A stretch of 64,000 nt of DNA from Streptomyces sp. NRRL S-31 (GTDB lineage: Bacteria; Actinomycetota; Actinomycetes; Streptomycetales; Streptomycetaceae): positions 30,002-94,001 of the forward strand of contig NZ_JOCB01000036.1 in the NCBI RefSeq assembly GCF_000718775.1. Reading direction: 5' to 3'. Shown piece after piece: positions 16,374 to 25,502 of the stretch. Position 1 is the first letter of the stretch; the number at the start of each line of letters is the position of its first letter. The translations under genes were made by a program, and so were the position numbers. The notes below the pieces were generated by a model. It saw only the letters and a list, made by a program, of their open reading frames with translations. It did no database searches and was not told the origin of the DNA.

Positions 16374-17609
16374 TCAGGAGGAGACCGGCGTCCCGGTGGT
16401 CCGGGCGGGCCGGGGCGGGAAGGGGGCGGTCGCGGACGGCGGGACGGTGGAGCGCCAGAGCCGGCGGGCCGCCGTGACCGTGGCCGCGACCAGCAGGCCG
16501 TCGCGCACGCCCAGCAGCGCGACGCCGTACCAGTCGCTCAGCACCACGTGCGAGAAGCCGAGCGGGAACTCCAGGACCGTGACGAAGGACGCGAGCACGA
16601 CCATCAGCGCGGGCGCGGCCATCCGGCTCGCCCGGTACGAGAGGCAGACGGCGGCCAGGCCGATCAGCCACACCAGGTACTGCGGGCTGATCACCCGGCT
16701 GGTCACCGTGAACAGCAGCACCGCCGTCAGCGCCGCCTCGGCCAGGGTGTGCGGGGCCGGACGGGTCGCGCGCAGCCGCCACAGCAGCAGCCAGCCGAAC
16801 GCGGCCCCGGTCAGCGCCAGCGCGGCCGCGCTGACCACGTCCACGTACGGGCCCAGGAACTCGATCGAGCCGTAGTTCAGCAACACCTCGCCGCGCCAGC
16901 CGAAGTGCCGGGCCACGTGGAAGACCAGGGCGCCCAGCGACTCCACCTCGGTGCCCCGGTCGCGCTGGAAGGTCAGGAACGCGAACGCGCCCGGCATGGA
17001 CACCGCGAACAGCAGCGCGACGCCCGCCGCGGTCACCGCCGCCGACCCCCACGCCCGCCGCCGCACGGCACCGACCAGCAGCAGCGCCGGCCACACCTTC
17101 AGCAGCGCCCCGAACGCGGTCAGCGCCCCCATCAGCCGCGGGTGCCGGGCCCCGGCGAGCAGCGCCGCCACGGCCACCGCGGTCACCATCACGTCGTAGC
17201 GGGCGTACACCGTCGGGCCGAGCAGCGGCACCCCCGCCACCCACACCCCGGCCCCGCGCGGGGAGCGGCCGGGCAGCCGGCCCGCGCGGAGCAGCAGCGC
17301 CAGCACGGCGGCGTCGGCCAGGCACGCCAGTACGTAGAAGGCGTGCGCGTACGACAGGAAGGGCAGGGCGGCGGGGGAGAGCACCGCCAGGGCCGCGGCC
17401 GGCGGGTACTGCCAGGTCACGTCGTCCAGCGGAAACGTCCCCTGGCGCAGCACCTCGTACCACCCGCGGTAGATCACCGACACGTCCGAGGTGACGTCCG
17501 GGCCCGGGAAGACGTAGACCCGGAACACGAACAGCAGCAGGACCGCGCGTGTGACGGCCCAGGTCCCGAGCAGCCAGGCCAGGGACCGCCCGGCACCCTT
17601 CGTCTCCAC
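16374..17609 (-). CDS. Glycosyltransferase family 87 (DUF2029) polyprenyl-sugar mannosyltransferase-like
   Basis: About 411 residues from GTG 17609 (AGGGG 5 nt upstream); an ATG at 17663 would add 18 residues. About ten membrane helices form a GT-C fold, with acidic residues in the first extracellular loop (FPGPDVTSDVSVIYRGWYE) and the family blocks YPPAAALAVL and SRVISPQYLVWL. Characterised GT87 enzymes add mannose from polyprenyl-phosphate-mannose to phosphatidylinositol mannosides or arabinomannan. It is divergent from a PimB-like gene 134 bp away, which supports a role in PI-mannoside or lipoglycan synthesis. The acceptor is not determined. Confidence 0.87.
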   Translation of the reverse strand: METKGAGRSLAWLLGTWAVTRAVLLLFVFRVYVFPGPDVTSDVSVIYRGWYEVLRQGTFPLDDVTWQYPPAAALAVLSPAALPFLSYAHAFYVLACLADAAVLALLLRAGRLPGRSPRGAGVWVAGVPLLGPTVYARYDVMVTAVAVAALLAGARHPRLMGALTAFGALLKVWPALLLVGAVRRRAWGSAAVTAAGVALLFAVSMPGAFAFLTFQRDRGTEVESLGALVFHVARHFGWRGEVLLNYGSIEFLGPYVDVVSAAALALTGAAFGWLLLWRLRATRPAPHTLAEAALTAVLLFTVTSRVISPQYLVWLIGLAAVCLSYRASRMAAPALMVVLASFVTVLEFPLGFSHVVLSDWYGVALLGVRDGLLVAATVTAARRLWRSTVPPSATAPFPPRPARTTGTPVSS

Positions 17610-17743
17610 GTGATCCCCTGCCGTCCGCGTCCCGTGCCGTTCGAATCCGCTGCGAGCGACCATGATGTCCCGCGCCCCTGCGCGGATGCCACAGACCCGG
17701 CCGCGCCCGGCCGGGAAGGGTCCGTTCGGTAGGGTCGGCGGCG

Positions 17744-18886
17744 ATGCACAAGACCCTGATCGTCACCAACGACTTCCCGCCCCGCCCGGGCGGCATCCAG
17801 GCATTCCTGCACAACATGGCCCTCCGCCTGGACCCCGGCCGGGTGGTCGTCTACGCCTCCACCTGGAAGCGCGGCCGGGAGGGCGCCGAGGCCACCGCCG
17901 CCTTCGACGCCGAGCAGCCCTTCACCGTGGTGCGCGACCGCACGACCATGCTGCTGCCCACCCCGCGGGTGACCCGGCGGGCGGCCGGACTGCTCCGCGA
18001 GCACGGCTGCACCTCGGTGTGGTTCGGCGCGGCGGCACCGCTCGGCCTGATGGCGCCGGCGCTGCGCGCGGCCGGCGCCGAGCGGCTGGTGGCCACCACC
18101 CACGGGCACGAGGCCGGCTGGGCCCAGCTGCCCGCCGCCCGGCGGCTGCTGCGCCGGATCGGCGAGGGCACGGACACGATCACCTACCTCGGCGAGTACA
18201 CCCGGTCCCGGATCGCCACCGCCCTCACCCCGCGGGCGGCCGCGCGGATGGTGCAGCTGCCGCCGGGGGTCGACGAGAAGACCTTCCACCCGGAGTCCGG
18301 CGGTGCCGAGGTCCGGGCCCGGCTCGGCCTGACCGACCGGCCGGTCGTGGTCTGCGTCTCCCGCCTGGTGCCGCGCAAGGGGCAGGACACCCTGATCCGG
18401 GCCATGCCCGCCGTCCTGGCCGCCGAGCCGGAGGCGGTCCTGCTGATCGTCGGCGGCGGACCGTACGAGGGGGACCTGCGCCGACTGGCGCACCAGACCG
18501 GTGTCGCCGGCTCCGTCCGCTTCACCGGCCCGGTGCCCTGGTCCGAACTGCCCGCCCACTACGGCGCCGGGGACGTCTTCGCGATGCCGTGCCGGACCCG
18601 CCGGGGCGGCCTCGACGTCGAGGGCCTCGGCATCGTCTACCTGGAGGCGTCGGCCACCGGTCTGCCGGTGGTCGCGGGCGACTCCGGGGGCGCGCCGGAC
18701 GCGGTGCTCGACGGGGAGACCGGCTGGGTGGTGCGGGGCGGCTCGGTGGGAGAGACCGCCGAACGGATCGTCGCCCTGCTCGGCGACCCCGGACTGCGCC
18801 GCCGGATGGGGGAGCGGGGCCGGCGGTGGGTCGAGGAGAGGTGGCGCTGGGACCTGCTGGCGGAGAAGCTGAGGGATCTCCTCTGA
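17744..18886 (+). CDS. pimB: GT4 mannosyltransferase, PimB-like
   Basis: 380 residues, GT-B fold. The N-terminal LIVTNDFPPRPGGIQAFL matches actinobacterial PimB, the GDP-mannose-dependent enzyme adding the second mannose to phosphatidylinositol monomannoside at the cytosolic membrane face. The C-terminal half holds VSRLVPRKGQDTLI, the donor-binding GPVPWSELPAHY and the E-x7-E region GLGIVYLEASATGLPVV. Family GT4 is certain; the PimB assignment is by resemblance and the divergent GT87 neighbour. The symbol is tentative. Confidence 0.88.
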   Translation: MHKTLIVTNDFPPRPGGIQAFLHNMALRLDPGRVVVYASTWKRGREGAEATAAFDAEQPFTVVRDRTTMLLPTPRVTRRAAGLLREHGCTSVWFGAAAPLGLMAPALRAAGAERLVATTHGHEAGWAQLPAARRLLRRIGEGTDTITYLGEYTRSRIATALTPRAAARMVQLPPGVDEKTFHPESGGAEVRARLGLTDRPVVVCVSRLVPRKGQDTLIRAMPAVLAAEPEAVLLIVGGGPYEGDLRRLAHQTGVAGSVRFTGPVPWSELPAHYGAGDVFAMPCRTRRGGLDVEGLGIVYLEASATGLPVVAGDSGGAPDAVLDGETGWVVRGGSVGETAERIVALLGDPGLRRRMGERGRRWVEERWRWDLLAEKLRDLL

Positions 18887-19111
18887 TCCTGGCCACGCCC
18901 TGGCCGAATGCGGAGAGTCCGCACATGCTGCGGAACACGCCAGCGAAACTGATGCGGCGTCAACTGCCGATAGGACAACCCCGACTCACCGACGGCTCGC
19001 TCGTGCCCGGGAACATCGGCATGGACCCGTGCGTCACCATCACGGCCCCCGCCGAACGCACGCCGGCGCGGGTCCTCGCCGAGGACACCGCGCCCCGAGC
19101 CCGCCCCGCGA

Positions 19112-20908
19112 TCACTTGGCGTAGATCGCCTCGATCTCGCCGGCGTAGTCCTTCGCCACCATGCCCCGCTTCAGCTTCAGCGACGGGGTCAGATGGCCCG
19201 AATCCTCCGTGAACTGGGAGGACAGGATGCGGAACTTCCGCACCGATTCCGCCTTCGACACCGCGGCGTTGCCGTCGTCCACGGCCGCCTGGACCGCCGC
19301 CAGCAGATCCGGGTCCTCGCACAGCGACGCCGCGGTGGAACCCGCCGGCTTGCCGTGCTCGACGGCCCATCGCCCCAGGAACTCCTCGTCGAGGGTGATC
19401 AGCGCGCCCACGAACGGCCGCCCGTCGCCCACCACCATGCACTCCGCGACCAGCGCGTGCGCCCGGATGCGGTCCTCGATCACGGCCGGGGCCACGTTCT
19501 TGCCGCCCGCCGTGACGATGATCTCCTTCTTCCGGCCGGTGATCCGCAGATAGCCGTCCTCGTCGAGGGTGCCGATGTCACCGGTGTGGAACCAGCCGTC
19601 GGCCAGCGCCTCCGCCGTCGCGTCCGGGTTGTTCCAGTACTCCTTGAACAGGTGATCGCCGTGCAGCAGCACCTCGCCGTCGTCCGCGATCCGCACCACC
19701 GAGCCGGGCAGGGGCTGTCCCACCGTGCCGATCTTCGGCCGGTCCCACGGGTTGAACGCGGTCGCCGCACAGGACTCCGTCAGGCCGTACCCCTCCAGCA
19801 CCGTGAAGCCGATGCCCCGGAAGAAGTGGCCGAGCCGCTCGCCCAGCGGGGCGCCGCCGGAGATGGCGTACTCGCCCCGGCCGCCGAGCACCGCGCGCAG
19901 CTTGCCGTAGACCAGCCGGTCGAAGACCCTGTGCTTGACCTTCAGGCCGAACGACGGGCCCGACGGGGTGTCCAGCGCCTTGCTGTAGGCGATCGCGGTG
20001 TCCGCCGACTTGTCGAAGATCCGGCCCTTGCCCTCCGCGCGCGCCTTGGCCCGAGCCGAGTTGTAGACCTTCTCGAAGACCCGCGGCACACCGAGGATCA
20101 GCGTCGGCCGGAACGCGGCCAGCTCGTCCGTGAGGTGCTTGATGTCCGGGACGCACCCCAGCCTGATCGGCGCCATCATCGGCGCGATCTGCACCAGCCG
20201 CCCGAAGACGTGCGCGAGCGGCAGGAAGAGCAGTACCGAGCACTCACCGGTGCGGAACAGCGGACGCAGCCGCTCCACGATGTTGCCGCACTCGGCGAAG
20301 AAGCTGCGGTGGGTGAGCACACAGCCCTTGGGGCGCCCGGTCGTACCGCTCGTGTACACGATGGTCGCCGGATCGTCGGCCTTGGCGAGCGAGCCGCGCT
20401 CCTCCACCGCCTCGTCCGACACGTCCTGCCCGAGCCGGCCCAGCTCCGCCACGCCACCGGCCTCGATCTGCCAGACGTGCTTCAGCGCGGGCAGCGACTC
20501 GCGCACCGACTCCACCGCCGCCGCGTGCGCGTCCAGCTCCACCACGCAGGCCGTCGCGCCCGAGTCGGACAGGATCCACCGCACCTGCTCCGGCGAGCTG
20601 GTCTCGTACACCGGCACGGTGACCGCGCCCGCGCTCCAGATCGCGAAGTCCAGCAGCGTCCACTCGTACCGCGTCCGGGACATCAGCCCCACCCGGTCGC
20701 CCGGCTGCACCCCGGAGGCGATCAGACCCTTGGCGGCGGTGCGGACCTCGGCCAGGAACTCCCGGGCGGTCACGTCCTGCCAGACGCCCTGCGACTTGCG
20801 GGCGATGACGGCGACGTCGGGGTGCTGCGCGGCGTTTCTGCGGACGATATCGGTCAGATTGCCGTCCGCGGGGACCTCGTACAAAGCCGGAAGGCTGAAC
20901 TCGCGCAA
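19112..20908 (-). CDS. Long-chain fatty acid-CoA ligase
   Basis: 598 residues from TTG 20908 (GAGGAG 9 nt upstream). AMP-forming adenylate enzyme: phosphate loop YTSGTTGRPKG, adenine motif EGYGLTESCAA, GDIGTLDEDGYLRITGRKKEIIVTAGGKN hinge and a C-terminal lysine region. Length and the TGLTESC motif fit the FadD15/FACL group that activates long-chain fatty acids for beta-oxidation or lipid synthesis. It converges on pimB; the 225-bp gap between their stops has only weak hairpins (for example 18910-18924). Confidence 0.94.
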   Translation of the reverse strand: MREFSLPALYEVPADGNLTDIVRRNAAQHPDVAVIARKSQGVWQDVTAREFLAEVRTAAKGLIASGVQPGDRVGLMSRTRYEWTLLDFAIWSAGAVTVPVYETSSPEQVRWILSDSGATACVVELDAHAAAVESVRESLPALKHVWQIEAGGVAELGRLGQDVSDEAVEERGSLAKADDPATIVYTSGTTGRPKGCVLTHRSFFAECGNIVERLRPLFRTGECSVLLFLPLAHVFGRLVQIAPMMAPIRLGCVPDIKHLTDELAAFRPTLILGVPRVFEKVYNSARAKARAEGKGRIFDKSADTAIAYSKALDTPSGPSFGLKVKHRVFDRLVYGKLRAVLGGRGEYAISGGAPLGERLGHFFRGIGFTVLEGYGLTESCAATAFNPWDRPKIGTVGQPLPGSVVRIADDGEVLLHGDHLFKEYWNNPDATAEALADGWFHTGDIGTLDEDGYLRITGRKKEIIVTAGGKNVAPAVIEDRIRAHALVAECMVVGDGRPFVGALITLDEEFLGRWAVEHGKPAGSTAASLCEDPDLLAAVQAAVDDGNAAVSKAESVRKFRILSSQFTEDSGHLTPSLKLKRGMVAKDYAGEIEAIYAK

Positions 20909-21204
20909 GACTGCTGCTCCTCATAGGGCGCCGGCGCCACGACGTTGTGCGATGCGACGGTGCGGTCCAAGGCTCGGGCAGTGCTCGGGTACTTCGGTGG
21001 CTGAAAACCAGAGCACGACTGGACTGCCCGGACGTTACCCGCCGGTATGGCGTCTAGGACAGGGGGTCGTGCCGAGATGTTCGCTGCGTCACACACGGGG
21101 GCGTTCCTTCGCGCACAGTAGTCCACGAGTGAACCGACCGGCGAGTAACCGCAGGCGGGACCGGCACTGTTCACCCACACCCCACAGGCTTACTCTTGAT
21201 CACC
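20909..21204. other. Divergent intergenic region, fadD-like / phosphoesterase
   Basis: This 296-bp region must hold promoters for both flanking genes. I see no coding frame, strong inverted repeat or recognised operator in it. The only clear signals are the GAGGAG ribosome site of the ligase near its left end and an AT-richer patch (ttactcttgatcacc) just before the phosphoesterase ATG. Confidence 0.5.
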
Positions 21205-22002
21205 ATGGCATCCCCACGCACCGGCGACCGGCGGACCCGGATCCATGTGGTCAGCGACGTCCACGGCAACGCCCGTGACCTGGCCCGGGCCGGCGACGGT
21301 GCCGACGCCCTGATCTGCCTGGGCGACCTCGTCCTCTTCCTCGACTACGCCGACCACTCGCGCGGCATCTTCCCCGACCTCTTCGGCGAGGAGAACGCCG
21401 ACCGCATCGTCGCGCTGCGCACCGCCCGCCGGTTCGCCGAGGCCCGTGAGTTCGGCGCCCGGCTGTGGGCCGGGATCGGCACCGACCGGGCCACGGCCAT
21501 CGAGAAGGCGGTGCGCAGGCAGTACGCCGAGCTGTTCGCCGCGTTCCCCACCCCGACGTACGCCACCTACGGCAACGTCGACATGCCGCAGTTGTGGGCG
21601 GAGTACGCCGGACCCGGCACCACCGTCCTCGACGGCCAGCGGGTGGAGATCGGCGGCCGCACCTTCGGCTTCGTCGGCGGCGGCCTGCGCACCCCGATGC
21701 GCACCCCGTACGAGATCGGCGACGAGGAGTACGCGGCGAAGATCGAGGCCGTCGGCGAGGTCGACGTGCTGTGCACCCACATTCCCCCGGAGGTCCCCGA
21801 ACTCGTCTACGACACCGTGGCCCGCCGCTTCGAGCGGGGCAGCCGGGCCCTGCTGGACGCCATCCGCCGCACGCGGCCCCGGTACGCGCTCTTCGGGCAT
21901 GTGCACCAGCCCCTGGCGCGCCGGATGCGGATCGGCGCCACCGAGTGCGTGAACGTGGGGCACTTCGCCGGCACCGGCACCCCCTGGGTGCTCGAATGGT
22001 GA
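21205..22002 (+). CDS. Metallophosphoesterase family protein
   Basis: 265 residues from ATG 21205 (a TTG three codons upstream is open). The dimetal motifs are VSDVHGNARDL, CLGDLVLF, YGNVDMP, LCTHIPP and FGHVHQPLARR, in the expected order. The protein resembles calcineurin-like phosphoesterases of the Icc/YfcE type; the substrate cannot be told from sequence. An insert of about 70 residues after GDLVLF (about 45-115) is rich in charged residues and may restrict the substrate. The downstream SRPBCC gene begins 124 bp later. Confidence 0.88.
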   Translation: MASPRTGDRRTRIHVVSDVHGNARDLARAGDGADALICLGDLVLFLDYADHSRGIFPDLFGEENADRIVALRTARRFAEAREFGARLWAGIGTDRATAIEKAVRRQYAELFAAFPTPTYATYGNVDMPQLWAEYAGPGTTVLDGQRVEIGGRTFGFVGGGLRTPMRTPYEIGDEEYAAKIEAVGEVDVLCTHIPPEVPELVYDTVARRFERGSRALLDAIRRTRPRYALFGHVHQPLARRMRIGATECVNVGHFAGTGTPWVLEW

Positions 22003-22126
22003 GGCCCGGCGGACGGGGTGAGGGGCGCGGGCCGGCGGCGCGGTAGCCTTCACGCTGCACAGACGTGCGCAGCCCGGCGCACACAGACCTCTCCCCACAC
22101 GGCCCGCATCCGGAGGAGCCACGGCG

Positions 22127-22570
22127 ATGGCGGAACACACCAGTTCGAGCATCACGATCGAGGCCGCTCCGGCCGACGTCATGGCGGTGATCGCGGACTT
22201 CGAGCGTTACCCGGACTGGACCGGAGAGGTGAAGGAGGCGACGGTCCTCGCCGCCGACGGACAGGGCCGCGCCGAGCAGGTCCGCCTCGTCATGGACGCC
22301 GGCGCCATCAAGGACGACCAGACCCTCGCCTACACCTGGACCGGCGACCACGAGGTCTCCTGGACCCTGGTCAAGTCCCAGATGCTCCGCTCCCTGGACG
22401 GCACCTACCTGCTGGCGCCGGCCGGCCCGGACGCCACCGAGGTCACCTACCGGCTCACCGTCGACGTCAAGATCCCCATGCTCGGCATGATCAAGCGCAA
22501 GGCGGAGAAGGTCATCATCGACCGGGCGCTGGCGGGCCTGAAGAAGCGGGTGGAGTCGGGCGACGAGTAG
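22127..22570 (+). CDS. SRPBCC-family (polyketide cyclase/START-like) protein
   Basis: 147 residues. The N-terminal block ITIEAAPADVMAVIADFERYPDWTGEVKEA is typical of the hydrophobic-pocket SRPBCC superfamily that binds lipids or small hydrophobic ligands. GGAGGAG lies about 10 nt before the ATG. It is the first of a same-strand run (SRPBCC, ArsA-like, SCO2127-like, glkA) with gaps of 44-67 bp, suggesting joint transcription. The ligand is unknown. Confidence 0.88.
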   Translation: MAEHTSSSITIEAAPADVMAVIADFERYPDWTGEVKEATVLAADGQGRAEQVRLVMDAGAIKDDQTLAYTWTGDHEVSWTLVKSQMLRSLDGTYLLAPAGPDATEVTYRLTVDVKIPMLGMIKRKAEKVIIDRALAGLKKRVESGDE

Positions 22571-22614
22571 TCGCCCCGGTCCCCGCCCCGCGCACGGCGG
22601 TACCGTTCACCGTC

Positions 22615-23787
22615 ATGCGCACCATCCTGATCACGGGCCCGGGCGGCAGCGGGCGCACCACGATCGCCGCCGCGACCGCCCTGCGCGCCGCCGGCGAGGG
22701 CGTCCGTACGCTCCTGCTCAGCGCCGACCGCACCGACACCCCCGGCACGGCCCTGGGCACCCCGACCGGACCGGCCCCGGTCCAGGCCGCGCCGCACCTC
22801 ACCGTCTGGCGTCCGGACGCCACGGAACGCTTCCGGCAGGACCTCGCCGCCTTCCAGACCCGCGCCGTGAACGTCCTCGACCTGCTGGGCGCCGCCCGAC
22901 TGGACGCCGAGGAGGTCACCCCGCTGCCCGGCGCCGAGGAGCTGTCCTTCCTGCGCGCGCTGCGCGACGGAGCGCTCAGCGAACGGTACGACCTGCTGGT
23001 GGCCGACCTCCCGCCCCTGGCCCCGGCGCTCGCCCTGCTCGGCCTGCCCGAGGAACTGCGCCGCTACCTGCGCCGCCTCCTCCCGCCCGAGCGGCAGGCC
23101 GCCCGCGCCCTGCGCCCGGTCCTCGGCCGGCTGGCCGGCGTGCCCATGCCCGCCGACTGGCTGTACGAGACCGCGGCCCGCTGGGACGTCGAACTGGCCG
23201 CCGTCGAGGCCGTCCTCACCGACCGGGACACCGCCGTACGCCTGGTCGCCGAGCCCGGCCCGGCCGGTGCCGACGCGGTCCGCACCGCCGGCCTCGGCCT
23301 CGCCCTGCGCGGGCTGCGCACCGAGGCCCTGATCGCCAACCGGACCCTGCCCGAGGCCGCCCCCGACGGCTGGCTCGCGGGGCTCCTCGCCCAGCAGCGC
23401 AAGACGCTCGCCGACTGGAGCGACCCCTACGACGTCCACCCCGTCCCGCACCTCGGCCGCGACCCGCACGGCCCCGACGACCTCGCCGCGCTCGCCGTGC
23501 CGGCCGTCAACCCCGCTCCCGCCACGGCCGGGTGGCCGGTCACCGACCGGACCGCCGAGGACGGCGTGCTGGTCTGGCACCTCCCGCTGCCCGGCGCGAT
23601 ACGGGAGGAGCTGGACCTCGTCCGGCGCGGCGACGAACTCCTGATCACCGTGGGTCCGTTCCGCCGGATCGTCCCGCTGCCCTCCGCCCTGCGCCGCTGC
23701 ACCGTCGCCGGCGCCGGACTGCGGGACGGGGAACTGCGCATCCGCTTCGCCCCGGATCCGTCACTGTGGCCGGGTGGCGGACGGTGA
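22615..23787 (+). CDS. ArsA-like P-loop protein lacking the P-loop lysines
   Basis: 390 residues. The N-terminal domain has the ArsA/Get3 layout but the loop reads GPGGSGRTT instead of GKGGVGKTT, so both the signature lysine and the Walker lysine are replaced (Pro and Arg). A middle helical region (about 130-200) is followed by a C-terminal beta domain (about 305-385, VWHLPLPGAIREELDL to LRIRF) similar to the ArsA/HSP20-like module. Cysteines for arsenite binding are not apparent, so a role in arsenic export is unlikely. It may be a nucleotide-binding or pseudo-ATPase partner of the upstream SRPBCC protein. This is inference from adjacency. Confidence 0.85.
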   Translation: MRTILITGPGGSGRTTIAAATALRAAGEGVRTLLLSADRTDTPGTALGTPTGPAPVQAAPHLTVWRPDATERFRQDLAAFQTRAVNVLDLLGAARLDAEEVTPLPGAEELSFLRALRDGALSERYDLLVADLPPLAPALALLGLPEELRRYLRRLLPPERQAARALRPVLGRLAGVPMPADWLYETAARWDVELAAVEAVLTDRDTAVRLVAEPGPAGADAVRTAGLGLALRGLRTEALIANRTLPEAAPDGWLAGLLAQQRKTLADWSDPYDVHPVPHLGRDPHGPDDLAALAVPAVNPAPATAGWPVTDRTAEDGVLVWHLPLPGAIREELDLVRRGDELLITVGPFRRIVPLPSALRRCTVAGAGLRDGELRIRFAPDPSLWPGGGR

Positions 23788-23844
23788 ACCGGGCACGTCC
23801 GTTCGGGTAACGTCGTAAGGGCGAACCGCAGTCAGGAGTCCGCC

Positions 23845-24345
23845 ATGAGCGAAGAGCGTTCCGCACCCGAACCGCCGCAGGAGCGGGCGACCGACGCCGA
23901 CGCCTGGGCCACGGCCTGTGCCGAGGACCTCGCCGCCGAGAAGACCCGCCGCCGCACCGAGCACGGCCCGCCGCCGGGCTCGGCCGCCGAGGAGCTGAGG
24001 AAGCTCGTGGACGCGGTGGCCGACAGGCTGTCCGGTCTGCCGTCGCCGCTCCTCGGCGGCCTCGCCGGGCCGGCCGCCCAGCAGGCGGTGCGGCAGGTCG
24101 TCCAGCAGGCGAAGGCCGCCGTGGAACCCGTCATGGAGCGCAACCCGGACGTCTTCGACCACCTGGCCGCCGCCGGCGGCGAGCTGCTCGCCGCCTACCG
24201 CTCGGCCGTCCAGTCCCAGGAGCGGCGCTGGACCGCCCGCGGCGCCGACCCGGCGGCCGGCGGCGGCCCGGCGGCCGGCGACGGTCCGGACCGGCGCGAC
24301 CCCGGCGAGGGCACCGGGCCCGGGGAGCGGATCGACCTGGACTGA
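23845..24345 (+). CDS. SCO2127-like protein preceding glucokinase
   Basis: 166 residues, soluble, rich in Ala, Glu and Pro, with an amphipathic helical middle (about 45-110, LRKLVDAVADRLSG to VRQVVQQAKAAV) and a disordered Gly/Pro/Asp C-terminal tail. It has no enzyme motif. Position directly upstream of glkA (67 bp) matches the gene called SCO2127 in S. coelicolor, which has been linked to glucose uptake and carbon catabolite repression. That link is from memory of the literature and orthology is inferred from position and length. Confidence 0.75.
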   Translation: MSEERSAPEPPQERATDADAWATACAEDLAAEKTRRRTEHGPPPGSAAEELRKLVDAVADRLSGLPSPLLGGLAGPAAQQAVRQVVQQAKAAVEPVMERNPDVFDHLAAAGGELLAAYRSAVQSQERRWTARGADPAAGGGPAAGDGPDRRDPGEGTGPGERIDLD

Positions 24346-24412
24346 AGCCCTCCCACGGTGGGGCCTCGGGTACGGTTGGCCGTAGCGGGGCACGACCGGA
24401 ACTGAGGGATTC

Positions 24413-25366
24413 ATGGGACTCACCATCGGCGTCGACATCGGCGGCACGAAGATCGCGGCCGGCGTGGTCGACGAGGAAGGCAACATCCTCTCGACCTTCA
24501 AGGTGCCGACCCCTTCCACGGCCGAGGCCATCGTGGACGCCATCGCCTCGGCCGTGGAGGGCGCGCGCGCCGGGCACGAGATCGTCGGCGTGGGCATCGG
24601 TGCGGCCGGTTACGTCAACCGGCAGCGCTCCACGGTGTACTTCGCGCCCAACATCGACTGGCGCAACGAGCCGCTCAAGGAGAAGGTCGAGGCCCGCACG
24701 GGCCTGCCGGTCGTGGTCGAGAACGACGCCAACGCAGCCGCCTGGGGCGAGTACAAGTTCGGTGCCGGCAAGGGCCACCGCAACGTCATCTGCATCACGC
24801 TCGGCACCGGCCTCGGCGGCGGCATCATCATCGGCAACAAGCTGCGCCGCGGCCACTTCGGCGTCGCCGCCGAGTTCGGCCACATCCGGATGGTCCCGGA
24901 CGGCCTGCTCTGCGGCTGCGGTTCGCAGGGCTGCTGGGAGCAGTACGCCTCCGGTCGCGCCCTGGTCCGGTACGCCAAGCAGCGTGCCAACGCCACCCCC
25001 GAGAACGCGGAGGTGCTCCTCTCGATGGGCGACGGCACCCCGGACGGCATCGAGGGCAAGCACATCTCGATGGCCGCCCGCCAGGGCGACCCGGTGGCCG
25101 TCGACTCCTACCGCGAGCTGGCCCGCTGGGCCGGTGCCGGCCTCGCCGACCTGGCCTCCCTCTTCGACCCGTCCGCCTTCATCGTCGGCGGCGGCCTCTC
25201 CGACGAGGGCGAGCTGGTGCTCGACCCGATCCGCAAGTCGTACAAGCGCTGGCTGGTGGGCGGCAACTGGCGCCCGGTGGCCGACGTGATCGCGGCCCAG
25301 CTCGGCAACAAGGCGGGCATGGTGGGCGCGGCGGACCTGGCGCGGGAGCCCGACCCGATCATGTAA
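24413..25366 (+). CDS. glkA: ROK-family glucokinase
   Basis: 317 residues. The ATP phosphate motif is IGVDIGGTKIAAGVV, the ROK catalytic block is VENDANAAAWGEY, and the zinc motif is CGCGSQGCWEQYASG, needed for structure. It phosphorylates glucose with ATP in the cytosol. In Streptomyces GlkA is also required for glucose repression independently of flux (known for the family). It lies after the SCO2127-like gene and ends in a strong hairpin terminator. Confidence 0.97.
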   Translation: MGLTIGVDIGGTKIAAGVVDEEGNILSTFKVPTPSTAEAIVDAIASAVEGARAGHEIVGVGIGAAGYVNRQRSTVYFAPNIDWRNEPLKEKVEARTGLPVVVENDANAAAWGEYKFGAGKGHRNVICITLGTGLGGGIIIGNKLRRGHFGVAAEFGHIRMVPDGLLCGCGSQGCWEQYASGRALVRYAKQRANATPENAEVLLSMGDGTPDGIEGKHISMAARQGDPVAVDSYRELARWAGAGLADLASLFDPSAFIVGGGLSDEGELVLDPIRKSYKRWLVGGNWRPVADVIAAQLGNKAGMVGAADLAREPDPIM

Positions 25367-25431
25367 CCCCCGCCTCCCCGTCTCCCCGGCGTCCGGCCAC
25401 CGCGCCGGCCGGCCGGGAAGGCGGCGGGGCC

Positions 25432-25465
25432 GGGTGCCCGTGCGGCACGCGTCGCACGGGCACCC
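25432..25465 (+). terminator. Terminator after glkA
   Basis: Perfect 13-bp stem (25432-25444 with 25453-25465, gggtgcccgtgcg/cgcacgggcaccc) and an 8-nt loop, 66 bp after the glkA stop. Confidence 0.82.
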
Positions 25466-25502
25466 ACCGCACGCCCCGGGCCGGGGGCGTACATTGATCC
25501 AC

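Noticed and set aside
22615..23787. Arsenite efflux ATPase
   Set aside because: The fold is ArsA-like but P-loop lysines and arsenite-binding cysteines are missing and no arsB or arsR is nearby.
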